Shown one piece after another: positions 50,970 to 63,252 of a stretch of DNA of 64,000 nucleotides. The notes under the pieces are model-generated. The model was not told the DNA's origin. It ran no database searches and saw nothing but the letters and a program-made list of their open reading frames with translations. The stretch's first letter is position 1. Every line of letters begins with the position of its first letter. Made by a program: the position numbers and the translations under genes. The stretch lies in the NCBI RefSeq assembly GCF_023168325.1, contig NZ_AP025688.1:2418001-2482000 (forward strand), written 5' to 3'. Origin of the DNA: Tsukamurella sp. PLM1. GTDB lineage: Bacteria > Actinomycetota > Actinomycetes > Mycobacteriales > Mycobacteriaceae.

Positions 50970-53732
50970 ATGTCCAACGATGCACAACATGTTGTTCGAC
51001 CGAAACTGATCGAAGTTTCCCTCCCCCTGGAGGCGATCAACAAGGAGTCGGCCCGCGAGAAGTCGATCCGACACGGCCACCCCTCGACCCTGCACCTATG
51101 GTGGGCTCGGCGCCCGCTCGCTGCGGCTCGCGCGGTGCTGTTCGCCCAGCTCGTTGACGACCCTTCGGGCCATCCCGATCGCTTCCCCACGGAGGAAGAC
51201 CAAACCCGTGAGCGCAGGCGCCTCCACCAGCTCATCGAACGACTCGTCAAGTGGGAGAACACCAGCGACGAGGAGCTCCTGCGCGAGGCGCACGAGGAGA
51301 TCATGCAGTCCACGGACGGCAACCCGCCCCCGATCCTCGACCCCTTCGCAGGCGGTGGAACGATCCCACTCGAGGCGCAGCGTCTCGGCCTCGAGGCGCA
51401 CGCCTCTGACCTGAACCCCGTTGCCGTGCTGATCAACAAGGCGCTCATCGAGATCCCGCCGAAGTTCGCCGGGCAGCCGCCCGTGTTCCCCGGCGCTGCC
51501 GAATTGAGCACGTGGCCCCGCGCGACCGGCCTCGCAGAGGACGTCCGCCGCTACGGCGAGTGGATGCGCGACGAGGCGAAGAAGCGTATCGGTCACCTCT
51601 ACCCTGACGCCACGCTTCCCGATGGCTCCAAAGCCACCGTCATCGCATGGATCTGGGCCCGCACCGTCACGTGCCCCAACCCCGCGTGTGGCATTCAGAT
51701 GCCACTGGTGCGGTCCTGGTGGCTCGGCAAGAAGAAGGGCAAGGCGGCCTGGGTCAAGCCGATCGTCGAGGGCAAGACGGTGCGCTACGAGGTCCAGCAC
51801 AACCCGCACGGTCCTAGTGGCGACGATGACGGGACCGTGAACCGAAAAGGCGCGCGGTGCGTTGCTTGCGAAACCAGTGTCGACCTCAAGTACATCCGTG
51901 CTGAGGGGCAGGCCATGCGAATCGGTTTCGATCTGTTGGCAACCGTCGCCGAGGGGAATCGGTCCCGGATTTACCTCGATCCGAGTCACCAAATGATTGA
52001 TGCCGCGCACGTGCCGGAACCTGAATCGACACCCGCTGGCGACATCCCCGCTAAGGCTCCAAGCTTCAGGGTCCAGGCGTACGGATTCAAGCGATACTCG
52101 GAACTCTTTACCAATCGACAACTCACTGCTCTGACAACCTTCAGCGACCTGGTCGGCGAGGCCCGCGAGCGGGTCCTGACCGACGCAGTCGCCGCCGGTC
52201 TCCCCCACAGCGACCGCCTCGACGCTGGCGGCAGCGGCGCAGATGCATACGCCGACGCTGTGGCCACGTACCTCGGCCTCGGCGTGAGTCGATCGACCGA
52301 TATCAATAACACTCTAGCCACCTGGTCGAGTAGCCGCGACCAGACGCGCAACCTCTTTGCTCGTCAAGCGGTCCCGATGGCCTGGGACTTCGTAGAGGTT
52401 TCTCCCTTCGCTGACGCCGCGGGAGATCCGTATGTAGCGCTCGAGTCGATCACCAAGGCCCTTATCGGGCTACCCGCGTCCAAGGAAGGATTCGTCACTC
52501 AAGGCGACGCGGGACGATTCGAATTCGGCACGAATCTGATATCAAGTGACCCACCGTACTACGACAACATCGGGTATTCGGATCTGTCCGACTTCTTCTA
52601 TGTGTGGCTACGACGCTCCCTTGGTGGCATTCACCCCTCGATTCTCAGCACCATGCTAGTGCCTAAGGCTGACGAACTCGTTGCAAATCCGTATCGGCAT
52701 GGCGGAACAGATCGCGCCCATCGATTCTTCGAGATTGGATTCGCCGAGGTTTTCAAACGTGCTCGAGGTTCAGCGCATACAGACTTGCCAATCACGGTCT
52801 ACTATGCCTTTAAACAACAAGATCAAGCCGCCTCGGGACAATCTTCATCGGGCTGGGAAACCCTCTTGGAGGGTATGATCCAGTCGAACTGGCAAATCAC
52901 CGCAACATGGCCCATGCGAAGCGAGCGCACCGGCCGCATGCTCAGCGTCGGCACGAATGCCCTCGCGTCGTCGATCGTCCTAGCGCTGCGTCCGCGCGAC
53001 GAGGGAGCCCTGTCGACAGACCGGCGCGGGTTCCTGAACGACCTGAAGTCCGAGCTGCCGCAGAAGCTCAAGGAGCTGCAGCAGGGTGCGATCGCGCCGG
53101 TAGACCTTCCGCAGGCAGCGATCGGACCGGGCATGGCGGTGTTCTCGCGATACTCCGGCGTGTATGAGGACGACGGCCGGAAGATGACCGTCCGAACGGC
53201 ACTGCAGCAGATCAACGCGATCCTCGACGAGGTGCTGTCCGAGCAGGAGAACGACTTCGACGCGGACACGCGCTTCGCGCTCGCCTGGTTCAAGACGAAC
53301 GGCTTCACGGTCGGCACGTTCGGCGCCGCGGAATCGATCTCGAACGCCCGCGGGGTCTCGCTCGATCACCTGGAACGCGCCGGCATTCTCACCAAGGGCG
53401 GCGGCAAGGTGCAACTCGTCCCGCTGGAGGAGCTCCCTGAGGACTACGCGCCGGAGTCGGATGCGCTGATCAGCCAGTGGGAGGTCGTCATGCACCTGAC
53501 GCGTGCACTGGAGGGCGAGGGCATCCCCGCAGCCTCGGCGCTGCTCGCCAGGGTGCCCGATCACGTCGACCGCGACCTGTGCAAGGAGCTGGCGAACCTG
53601 CTGTTCCGCCTGGCCGATTCGGGACCCGGTAAGAACACCAAGCTCGCGATCGCGTTCAACGCGCTCGGCGCCGAGTGGAACCAGATCGCCGAGGGTGCCA
53701 AGTCGGCCGGCAAGCAGGAGACGATCTTCTGA
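50970..53732 (+). CDS. DUF1156-type DNA methyltransferase (COG1743-like)
   Basis: An intact 920-residue adenine/cytosine-N methyltransferase of the kind found in BREX-3-like defence systems. The N-terminal DUF1156 box is LIEVSLPLEAINKESAREKS with LHLWWARRPLAAARAVLFAQ. SAM motif I is DPFAGGG (124-130); the catalytic motif DPPYYD lies at 527-532 (SSDPPYYDNIGYSDLSDFFY). Between them a zinc-ribbon-like pair, Cys235/240 (CPNPAC) and Cys297/300 (CVAC). ATG 50970 fits the conserved N-terminus; the codons following it contain a perfect ACAACATGTTGT dyad. The central part (about 51.85-52.9 kb) is clearly poorer in GC than the rest of the window, a sign of transfer. It probably methylates host DNA for self-recognition. 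Confidence 0.92.
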   Translation: MSNDAQHVVRPKLIEVSLPLEAINKESAREKSIRHGHPSTLHLWWARRPLAAARAVLFAQLVDDPSGHPDRFPTEEDQTRERRRLHQLIERLVKWENTSDEELLREAHEEIMQSTDGNPPPILDPFAGGGTIPLEAQRLGLEAHASDLNPVAVLINKALIEIPPKFAGQPPVFPGAAELSTWPRATGLAEDVRRYGEWMRDEAKKRIGHLYPDATLPDGSKATVIAWIWARTVTCPNPACGIQMPLVRSWWLGKKKGKAAWVKPIVEGKTVRYEVQHNPHGPSGDDDGTVNRKGARCVACETSVDLKYIRAEGQAMRIGFDLLATVAEGNRSRIYLDPSHQMIDAAHVPEPESTPAGDIPAKAPSFRVQAYGFKRYSELFTNRQLTALTTFSDLVGEARERVLTDAVAAGLPHSDRLDAGGSGADAYADAVATYLGLGVSRSTDINNTLATWSSSRDQTRNLFARQAVPMAWDFVEVSPFADAAGDPYVALESITKALIGLPASKEGFVTQGDAGRFEFGTNLISSDPPYYDNIGYSDLSDFFYVWLRRSLGGIHPSILSTMLVPKADELVANPYRHGGTDRAHRFFEIGFAEVFKRARGSAHTDLPITVYYAFKQQDQAASGQSSSGWETLLEGMIQSNWQITATWPMRSERTGRMLSVGTNALASSIVLALRPRDEGALSTDRRGFLNDLKSELPQKLKELQQGAIAPVDLPQAAIGPGMAVFSRYSGVYEDDGRKMTVRTALQQINAILDEVLSEQENDFDADTRFALAWFKTNGFTVGTFGAAESISNARGVSLDHLERAGILTKGGGKVQLVPLEELPEDYAPESDALISQWEVVMHLTRALEGEGIPAASALLARVPDHVDRDLCKELANLLFRLADSGPGKNTKLAIAFNALGAEWNQIAEGAKSAGKQETIF
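50984..50995. promoter_or_regulatory. Operator-like dyad C2 inside the methyltransferase start
   Basis: ACAACATGTTGT, a perfect 12-bp palindrome and the best member of the island's operator family, within codons 5-9 of the methyltransferase gene. Could be a roadblock operator, or coincidence with the encoded Gln-His-Val. Confidence 0.45.
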
Positions 53733-53812
53733 TTCGAGCCACGCCCTTCGCGCGGTAAACGCCGGATCCGGGCAAACACGTCAGTGCTCGGCGCTACCGT
53801 CGACACCGTTGC

Positions 53813-53824
53813 ACAACACATTGT
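53813..53824. promoter_or_regulatory. Operator D upstream of the HEPN-DUF499 gene
   Basis: ACAACACATTGT, same family, flanked by TGC as in pair B, 21 bp before the ATG and just upstream of its GGGGAGG ribosome site. Confidence 0.58.
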
Positions 53825-53845
53825 TACAACCGGGGAGGATAGGAC

Positions 53846-57208
<3,363 letters not shown>

Positions 57209-57212
57209 CCCG

Positions 57213-59344
57213 ATGCTCGGATACCGCATGTTCGTGGGCGCGGCGAATCAACCGAACCTGATGGAACACGTCGACGAGCGCCTCGACGAGTGGATCAAGG
57301 AAAAGGGCTGGGCGAACGGTACGGCTACGGAGGATCACCCCGCGTGGGTGGCTACGAACGTCCGGGCAATGGTCGTCCGACACACCCATACCAAAGGTGG
57401 AGTCACGCGGCGCCACCGCTTCGTGCAGCAAGAGGCATCAGGGACGTGGGTATCCGAGCTGACAGTGCACCACGGCGTGACCGGTGCGACCGGCTGGGTC
57501 TGGCTGGACATTCATCGACCGCCGAAGGGACCGAATGTCAGGGTTCCGAAGCTCGCTCGGCGGCTGCTTGAGCGATTGGAGGCCACTGACGGCAAGTTCG
57601 TCCTCAGCGCCGATCCCACGATCGTCGATCGCCTCGGCACGCAGGAACTCGTCCAGCGCATCACCGATCCGCGGCGCCGAGGATTGGTGTTCGTCGCCGC
57701 CGAGGATCCACTCAAACAGGATCGCTTCGTCGTGGAGGACACCGTTGCTCGGCTGACCTCCGGGACCATCGGCGCCGCATCCGCGTTCATATTGACTGGC
57801 GCAGCGGCGACGGAGTTCACATCGACGGTGGGACCCCACCACGAGGTGGCGCCGGGCACGCTCCGCACGTTCCTCCCAGGGGTGGTGCTGGGAGACCGGG
57901 ATGACGGGCTACGTCACCGGTTCTTGACCCGGCAGACACTCGCCGCAAGCTACGAGCGGCCCGGTCCCACCTCTCGCGTTCTCGCGAGCAGGGCGCGAGA
58001 GACCGCGTTGACCACGCGCCTTCCGGACGGAGTACTGGCCGTTGACGCTCTTCTCCGGAAGAAGCTCGACGACCTCATTCTCAGTCCGGCTCCCACGATC
58101 GCCATGCCCGGGCCTCAGCCGATACAAGACCCCAGTCGCGCGAACGATCCCGCCGTGGAGACCGAAGGTGACATTCGGGCGACGACTGCGGCGCCCACCC
58201 CGCTCGACATCTTCCGGCGGAGGCCGGTCGTGGCAGCCACGCCGGAACCCGACGTTGTCGCCGCCGAACCGGCCGTCGTCGATGAGCCCGCAACAGCGGT
58301 GGCGATACCTGCACCCACCGACTCCGCGGTCGAGGAACAGGCCGCCTCGCACGTTGATGTGCCTCCCGGCACCGCCCCGGCCGTCGCCGAGGTCACGACT
58401 GCGCAGGACACCGAGGCTACTGCGCCTGACAGCACGTTGCACGTCGTCAGCCCCCGACCGCGCAGGGGCGCGCGTCGATCGTCGACGAGGAGGCGATCAT
58501 CGGCGACGCCGCTCGCATCGTTCGAGATACCGTGAAGCGGCTCTTCGGAACATTCACCCCGAGTGTCGATGCGGTGCTGGACTTGTGTCAGCTTGCCTTC
58601 ACGGGGCAGTACGCGAACGCAGCGCGCGAGGACCTCAAGGCGAGAATCACAGGGCTCGAGACCGACCTCGAGCAGAGCTGGTCCGATGGCGAGGAGCTTC
58701 GCGCACGACTCCGGCAGGAGCAAGTCGATCATGCGGATGCGACAGACAAGGTGCGCGAGCTAGACCGGCGGAACCGTTTCTTACAGAGCCGTCTCGCCGA
58801 ACTGGGTGAGGCGGACGCCGCCTGGGCCCTGCCCGAAGCCGATCCACGCGACGTTCCACCCGAGGGCTACGACGAACTCGTGCTCCGATTGGACGAGCTC
58901 ACTCACATCGAGTTCACGGGCGACGAGGAGATCGTCCTCGACCTCGGTACCCACGATTCCCAAGGGAACTGGGCGAGGAAGATCTGGGATGCGCTCCTCG
59001 CTCTCGACGACTTCGGCCGAGCACGCGCCAGCGGGTTCAGCGGCAGCGTGGACATGTATCTCGAGTCACCTCCCAGCAGCGAGTACAGGGGGTTTCCGAA
59101 GAACCGGCACGCTGCCGATGAGTCGGAGGATGTCCATAACAATCCGAAGTATTGGGGGCCGCGCGTTCTCCGCGTCCCGGCGACCGTGGATGTCAACGAG
59201 CAGACGTTCATGGGTGCCCATTTCAAGATCGCTCAGTCGGGAATGATCAGTCCACGCCTCCACTACCTCGATGACACAGCACGAACCCAGAAGATCTACG
59301 TCGGGTACATCGGTCCCCACCTCCCGACCAAACAGACCAATTGA
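57213..59344 (+). CDS. Uncharacterised large protein of the defence island (one frame break)
   Basis: Starts 4 bp after the ATPase stop and reads as one protein of about 710 residues if one C is added to CCCCC 58451-58455 (SPPTAQGRASIVDEEAIIGD). Residues 1-290: mixed alpha/beta domain opening MLGYRMFVGAANQPNLMEHV, with HHGVTGATGWVWLDIHRPPK and RGLVFVAAEDPLKQDRFVVE. Residues 290-410: Pro/Ala/Glu-rich linker. Then a helix (ARIVRDTVKRLFGTFTPSVD) and a coiled coil around ARITGLETDLEQSWSDGEEL. The C-terminal 150 residues are compact (IEFTGDEEIVLDLGTHDSQG; LHYLDDTARTQKIYVGYIGP) and end HLPTKQTN. I recognise no named family. Position and spacing make it the fourth component of the system. Confidence 0.75.
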
Positions 59345-59356
59345 CGACGCAGGATT

Positions 59357-59959
59357 TCAGACGAGGGCGGCGAGGTGCTCGATGACCTCCGCCAGATGCC
59401 CGACGGTGCGCGTCGCGCCGGCCCGGAGCAGGGCGTCGGCGTCGAACTCGCCGGTGGTCACGCCGATGAACGTGCACCCGGCGGCGCGGGCAGCCGAGGC
59501 GTCCTCGACGTGATCGCCGAGGTAGGCGCGGACGTCGCCGAACCGGCCGAGAGCCGCACCCTTATCGGCGCCGAATTGCCCACCGACCACGTCGGTCACG
59601 TCCAGGCCCGCGTCGGCCACCGCCCGCTCGGCGGCGGCCTGCTGCTTGGCCGAGACCACCACGGACCGGCCGCCGGCCGCGCGGATCGCGGCGAGGAGCT
59701 CGTGCGCTCCCGGCAGTACCGGCACCGGCGTCGTCGTGTCAGCGTCGTAGTGGTGCCGGTACCGCCGGAGGTATTCGGCACGGTCGACGCCAGGGACGAT
59801 CAAAGCAGCGACGTCGTCGATCGGCACACCCATATGCGGCAGCAGCAGGGCGTCGGCCACCGCGTATCCCAGATCCGTGAACGCTCGCTGCGCCGCGGTC
59901 AGGATCCGCTGCCGCGAGTCGATGAGCGTCAGGTCCAGGTCGAAGCCGATGGTGAACAC
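59357..59959 (-). CDS. HAD-superfamily phosphatase (phosphoglycolate phosphatase-like)
   Basis: A 200-residue HAD hydrolase. Motif I is FDLDLTLIDSRQR (nucleophile Asp and acid/base Asp), motif II RSVVVSAKQQAAAERA (Ser), motif III Lys in QFGADKGAALGRFG, motif IV YLGDHVEDASAARAAG. A helical cap between motifs I and II is of the C1 type. GTG 59959 begins the conserved N-terminus; the frame stays open far upstream without family resemblance. Converges on the island's last gene with a 12-bp gap. Substrate not determinable. Confidence 0.88.
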   Translation of the reverse strand: MFTIGFDLDLTLIDSRQRILTAAQRAFTDLGYAVADALLLPHMGVPIDDVAALIVPGVDRAEYLRRYRHHYDADTTTPVPVLPGAHELLAAIRAAGGRSVVVSAKQQAAAERAVADAGLDVTDVVGGQFGADKGAALGRFGDVRAYLGDHVEDASAARAAGCTFIGVTTGEFDADALLRAGATRTVGHLAEVIEHLAALV

Positions 59960-59970
59960 GCCACGACACG

Positions 59971-60372
59971 TTACCGACGCCAGGTCGTGAGCGTACGAGC
60001 ACTGTTGACCACCAACATCACCGCACAGATCCCCCAGAGGATGCGACTCTCGGCCGATATCGTGTCCCGGAACAACATCGAGACCATGACGGCGCCGTTC
60101 AAGATCGCTTGTGCCAACACCGTGACCGCCATCATCCGCGCGAACTCCGGGATCTCGCGGCGCCGCCATGCCGCCAGCACGGCCCCTGCGCCCAGGGAGC
60201 AAGCAGCGACGCCGATGGCGATGACGACGATCGGAACGCGCTCGGGACTGAGCGCGCCGGCGAACAATACGGCCGCGGCGGGCACCTGCGCGTACCACGC
60301 CACCCGCATCGGATCCGGCTTCGGCAACCGTGGCAGGCGGAGGCCGCGGACCGCCATCGATCTCCCTGTCAT
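59971..60372 (-). CDS. Small four-helix membrane protein
   Basis: About 133 residues with four hydrophobic segments: VAWYAQVPAAAVLFAGAL, VPIVVIAIGVAACSLGAGAV, MAVTVLAQAILNGAVMVSML and ILWGICAVMLVVNSARTL. No catalytic motif. Three in-frame ATGs compete (60402, 60372, 60357); 60357 has GGGAGA just upstream but very close. It ends 11 bp before the HAD phosphatase start, so the two are likely co-transcribed. Confidence 0.72.
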   Translation of the reverse strand: MTGRSMAVRGLRLPRLPKPDPMRVAWYAQVPAAAVLFAGALSPERVPIVVIAIGVAACSLGAGAVLAAWRRREIPEFARMMAVTVLAQAILNGAVMVSMLFRDTISAESRILWGICAVMLVVNSARTLTTWRR

Positions 60373-60493
60373 AGCGAGCAATCTGTCACAAGCCACCGAC
60401 ATGTTTCGGTGCGGCCGGGTGCTTCCCGATCAGACCGACCGTGCCCGAATAATCGCTTGAGGCACAGCACACGCGGTCGTAGCGTTCTCGCTC

Positions 60494-60973
60494 ATGAACG
60501 AGAAGGAGGAGATGAAGGTCGCCGAGGCGCTGGCTCGCCGGGCCGATCTGATCGCACGCATCACCGAGCTGCGCCAGCGCGCGGGCGAGGCCGCGCTGTA
60601 CCAGGAGGGCGACGAGCCGACCGAGGATCCCGCCGCCCTCGTCGCCCAGGCGGACGAGGCCGCATCGGAGCTCGAGACGCTGCTGGCCCGGATCAACCGC
60701 ACCAACCTCGCGACCCGCTTCGACGAGGCGATGACGGTGACCGACGCCCTCGCGCGCCGGGACACGCTGCGGCTGCGGCGTTCCCTGCGCACGGAGCTGG
60801 CGCAGGCCGGCACGAACCGGCGGGATTTCCTGTACTCGCGGTCCGAGATCAAGACGCTCCGCGCCGTCGACGTCCCCGCGCTGCGCGCCGAGGCGGACGC
60901 CCTGTCGGCGGACCTGCGGCGCCTGGACCTGCGGCTGCAGGAACTGAACTGGCTGACCCCGCTCGCGAGCTGA
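60494..60973 (+). CDS. DIP1984-family septicolysin-like protein
   Basis: A 159-residue, highly charged, all-helical cytosolic protein: MKVAEALARRADLIARITEL, RQRAGEAALYQEGDEPTEDP, LLARINRTNLATRFDEAMTV, TDALARRDTLRLRRSLRTEL, RLDLRLQELNWLTPLAS. The overall pattern is that of DIP1984/septicolysin-like proteins, long coiled-coil helices. GGAGGAG follows the first ATG (60494), so the second ATG at 60512 may be the real start. Function unknown. The 258 bp after it (60974-61231) hold no gene I can support. Confidence 0.78.
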   Translation: MNEKEEMKVAEALARRADLIARITELRQRAGEAALYQEGDEPTEDPAALVAQADEAASELETLLARINRTNLATRFDEAMTVTDALARRDTLRLRRSLRTELAQAGTNRRDFLYSRSEIKTLRAVDVPALRAEADALSADLRRLDLRLQELNWLTPLAS

Positions 60974-61231
60974 GCGGGGCCGGCCCGGCCGGGACGAGCA
61001 GGTAGTCGCTGGCCGGTCACGGGCGGATGGGAGGCCTTCGGGCCGAAGAAGCTGTAGTCAGCGCATGATTAGGATTCATGAGTCCGGCGTGGGGACCGCC
61101 GAAAACCGGTATCGCACAAGTCCGGCATCGCTGATCAGCACACGGCGCACACGCGCATCGCACATCACCGACCATCGACGTGACCGACGGCGACGAGGGC
61201 GGGTTCGGGGACCGCCTCGGCCGAGCAGGAC

Positions 61232-61272
61232 GCCTCCTCACCACCGCACCCGTGCGGCCATGGTGAGGAGGC
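61232..61272. terminator. Nested hairpin at the reverse transcriptase 3' end
   Basis: Outer arms GCCTCCTCACC and GGTGAGGAGGC (11 bp) enclose an inner stem CCGCAC/GTGCGG. It spans the reverse transcriptase stop codon (61238-61240), so the outer stem includes its last codons. Probably the transcript terminator; a branched RNA structure is an alternative. Confidence 0.6.
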
Positions 61273-62518
61273 GTTCGCGTCTGCTCTCATTACCCTGCCC
61301 CACCCACGCGATCCGGCCGTACACGTGCGCCCGGAAGTCGCTGTGCCCGTCCCGGTTCTGGCTCTCCGCGCCGAACCGAGCGGCGTTGTGCAGCAGGGCC
61401 CGCAGGGCGTCGTATTCCGCCCGCGGCACCTGGGCCCGCGCGTTCACCACCACCCCGGCCAGCTCCTGCCGGGATCCGGCACGCATCACCCGCGTCTTCG
61501 TGGAGTTCACCGAAAACCCCTCGGCCGCCACGATCTTCGGCACGACGCCCGCGATCAGTGATGGATCGCGCGGTTTCGAGAAGGCCAGGTCGTCGCCGTA
61601 TCGCGTGTACCGCGCCCCCTGCGACTGAGCGAGACCCGTCAGCCGCGAATCGAGCCGCCGCAGAACCAGGTTCACCAGTGCGGGCGACGACGGCGCCCCT
61701 TGCGGCAGGTGCCGCGACCGCAGGACCGCCGCCTGCCACGGATCGAGCCCGCGGAGCTCGTCACCCGGCGTGGCGACGGTGCAGAGATCCGCCAGCACGC
61801 GGGCCACCGGCGCCGGATATCCCATGCGTCGGAACACGTCCCGGACTCGGGAGACGGTCACCGTCGAGAAGCAGTCCCGCAGGTCGAGGCGCACGACCGA
61901 GGACGCGCCGACGTGCGGAGAAGCGTACGCGAGGACCGATCCGCCGGGGCGGAAGCCACGAGCCGCCGGATGCGCCCCGGCGGGATCGAGCACGCGACGC
62001 AGAACACGGTGCTGCGCCTCCGCGAGCCGCGGCTTCGGCGCCTCGATCACCCGCACTCCCCCGGCGGGCTTGGGGATACGCCGGACCCGGTAGTGCCGCA
62101 GGGGCTTCGACGAATGGCGCAGCCAACCGCCGGGGTCCGCGCACCACTCCAACTCGGGCGCAGTCAGATCGAGCATCCGGGCGACCGCGGACAGGTCCGG
62201 CAGGGCGAGCCCGGGCACGTCGAGCGGGCCGTCCGGCTCGAGCAGTTCGACGGTGCGGTACCCGTCCAGCGCGGCGACCAGCGCGGCGGGGTTCGCGAGC
62301 ACGGGCGGACCGTCGTCCTGCGGATCGAGCGGAGCGCGCGGGTGCGCGGCGATCAGCGCCGCAGCGACGGCGCTCGCCTCGTCGGCGGGAACGACTCCCG
62401 AGATCGCGCCGGCGACGCGGTCGACGGTCCACTGTGTCGGGGTGAACCATTCAACGCGTGCGGCGATCGTGTACCGCTGCGCGCGCTGGAGACGACGCGT
62501 GACCTCGACCGACGTCAT
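61238..62518 (-). CDS. Retron-like reverse transcriptase
   Basis: A group-II/retron-type RNA-directed DNA polymerase of 426 residues. The RT core starts near residue 135 (RHYRVRRIPKPAGGVRVIEA). Motif A is VVRLDLRDCFSTVTVSRV (211-218), motif B RHLPQGAPSSPALVNLVL (271-279), catalytic motif ARYTRYGDDLAFSKP with Y-G-D-D (307-310) where most retrons have YADD. After motif D (GFSVNSTKTRVMRAG) comes RQELAGVVVNARAQVP, matching the retron VTG region but reading LAG. The N-terminal 130 residues are an unassigned helical extension. ATG 62518 is chosen; ATG 62590 would add 24 residues. No maturase or endonuclease domain, so not a group II intron protein. Upstream DNA is rich in hairpins that might be an msr-msd. 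Confidence 0.85.
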   Translation of the reverse strand: MTSVEVTRRLQRAQRYTIAARVEWFTPTQWTVDRVAGAISGVVPADEASAVAAALIAAHPRAPLDPQDDGPPVLANPAALVAALDGYRTVELLEPDGPLDVPGLALPDLSAVARMLDLTAPELEWCADPGGWLRHSSKPLRHYRVRRIPKPAGGVRVIEAPKPRLAEAQHRVLRRVLDPAGAHPAARGFRPGGSVLAYASPHVGASSVVRLDLRDCFSTVTVSRVRDVFRRMGYPAPVARVLADLCTVATPGDELRGLDPWQAAVLRSRHLPQGAPSSPALVNLVLRRLDSRLTGLAQSQGARYTRYGDDLAFSKPRDPSLIAGVVPKIVAAEGFSVNSTKTRVMRAGSRQELAGVVVNARAQVPRAEYDALRALLHNAARFGAESQNRDGHSDFRAHVYGRIAWVGQGNESRRERLLTMAARVRW

Positions 62519-62529
62519 GAGCGCGATGC

Positions 62530-62720
62530 GAACGCCGCCCGGGTGACCTGGAACGAGTTCCCGGAGCGCCGTCTGGTGCGCGCAGCGCACTGACCGGCGT
62601 GGGACGCGAGGTGTAGCTGTGCAGAGCCCCCAGCGGTTACCGCTGGGACGGATCGCATGGATCCCGCCTCACCCGAGCGACGTCGCATGAATCCACCGTG
62701 CCACAGGTCGGACATCGCCG
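62530..62720 (-). ncRNA. Candidate structured RNA upstream of the reverse transcriptase
   Basis: On the minus strand this stretch contains GCGACGTCGC, then GGGATC/GATCC pairing, the strong hairpin CCCAGCGGTAACCGCTGGG (near 62630-62650) and GTGCGCTGCGCGCAC (near 62580-62595), directly before the reverse transcriptase start. Retron msr-msd RNAs lie in this position. I could not define the a1/a2 inverted repeats or the branching guanosine, so this is only a candidate; part of it may encode the enzyme's N-terminus. Confidence 0.25.
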
Positions 62721-62735
62721 CGGCGGCGCCGCGAC

Positions 62736-63212
62736 TCACTCCAGTTCGCGGATGTAGCAGAGCATCCGGTAGTCGGTACCGGGCTCCACGTTGTAGAAGC
62801 CGTACCGCTCGTAGAAGCGACGCGCGTCGGCGTCCACCTCGTCCACGTTGATGTGCATCTCGCCGCCGCCGCGGGCGCGGACCTCCTCGATCACCCGCGC
62901 GAGCAGCGCGGTCCCGATGCCCTGATCCCGCAGCTCCGGGACCACGTACAGTTCGTCGAGCACCGCGAGCGGGCCCTCGCAGTACACCGTGGGGCGCAGC
63001 GTGACGACCGCGTATCCGGTGGGGTCGGGCGCGTCCGGACGGTCGCCGTCGCGCGCGAACAGGACGAACGCGGCCGGATCGTCCATCAGGCCCGCGAACC
63101 GGCGCTGCAACACCTCGACGGTCGGCGTCGGCGAGTCGAACTCGCTGTTGAAGTCGACCTGGAGCCGCGCTGCGGTCGCGGCGTGCTCCGAACCCACGAT
63201 CTGCACCTGCAT
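62736..63212 (-). CDS. GNAT-family N-acetyltransferase
   Basis: A 158-residue acetyl-CoA-dependent acetyltransferase. The acetyl-CoA loop is R-D-Q-G-I-G in VVPELRDQGIGTALLARVIE (motif A). The C-terminal NVDEVDADARRFYERYGFYN is motif B with the usual FYERYGF. The N-terminus (MQVQIVGSEHAATAARLQVD) fits ATG 63212; the open frame upstream is not family-like. Target unknown. Confidence 0.92.
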   Translation of the reverse strand: MQVQIVGSEHAATAARLQVDFNSEFDSPTPTVEVLQRRFAGLMDDPAAFVLFARDGDRPDAPDPTGYAVVTLRPTVYCEGPLAVLDELYVVPELRDQGIGTALLARVIEEVRARGGGEMHINVDEVDADARRFYERYGFYNVEPGTDYRMLCYIRELE

Positions 63213-63252
63213 GGATCCAGTGTGCGCGCATGCGCGGGCCGACGACAACGGA

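Noticed and set aside
61238-62518. Group II intron-encoded protein
   Set aside because: No maturase (domain X) or HNH domain follows the RT core and no intron RNA domain V motif was seen nearby.
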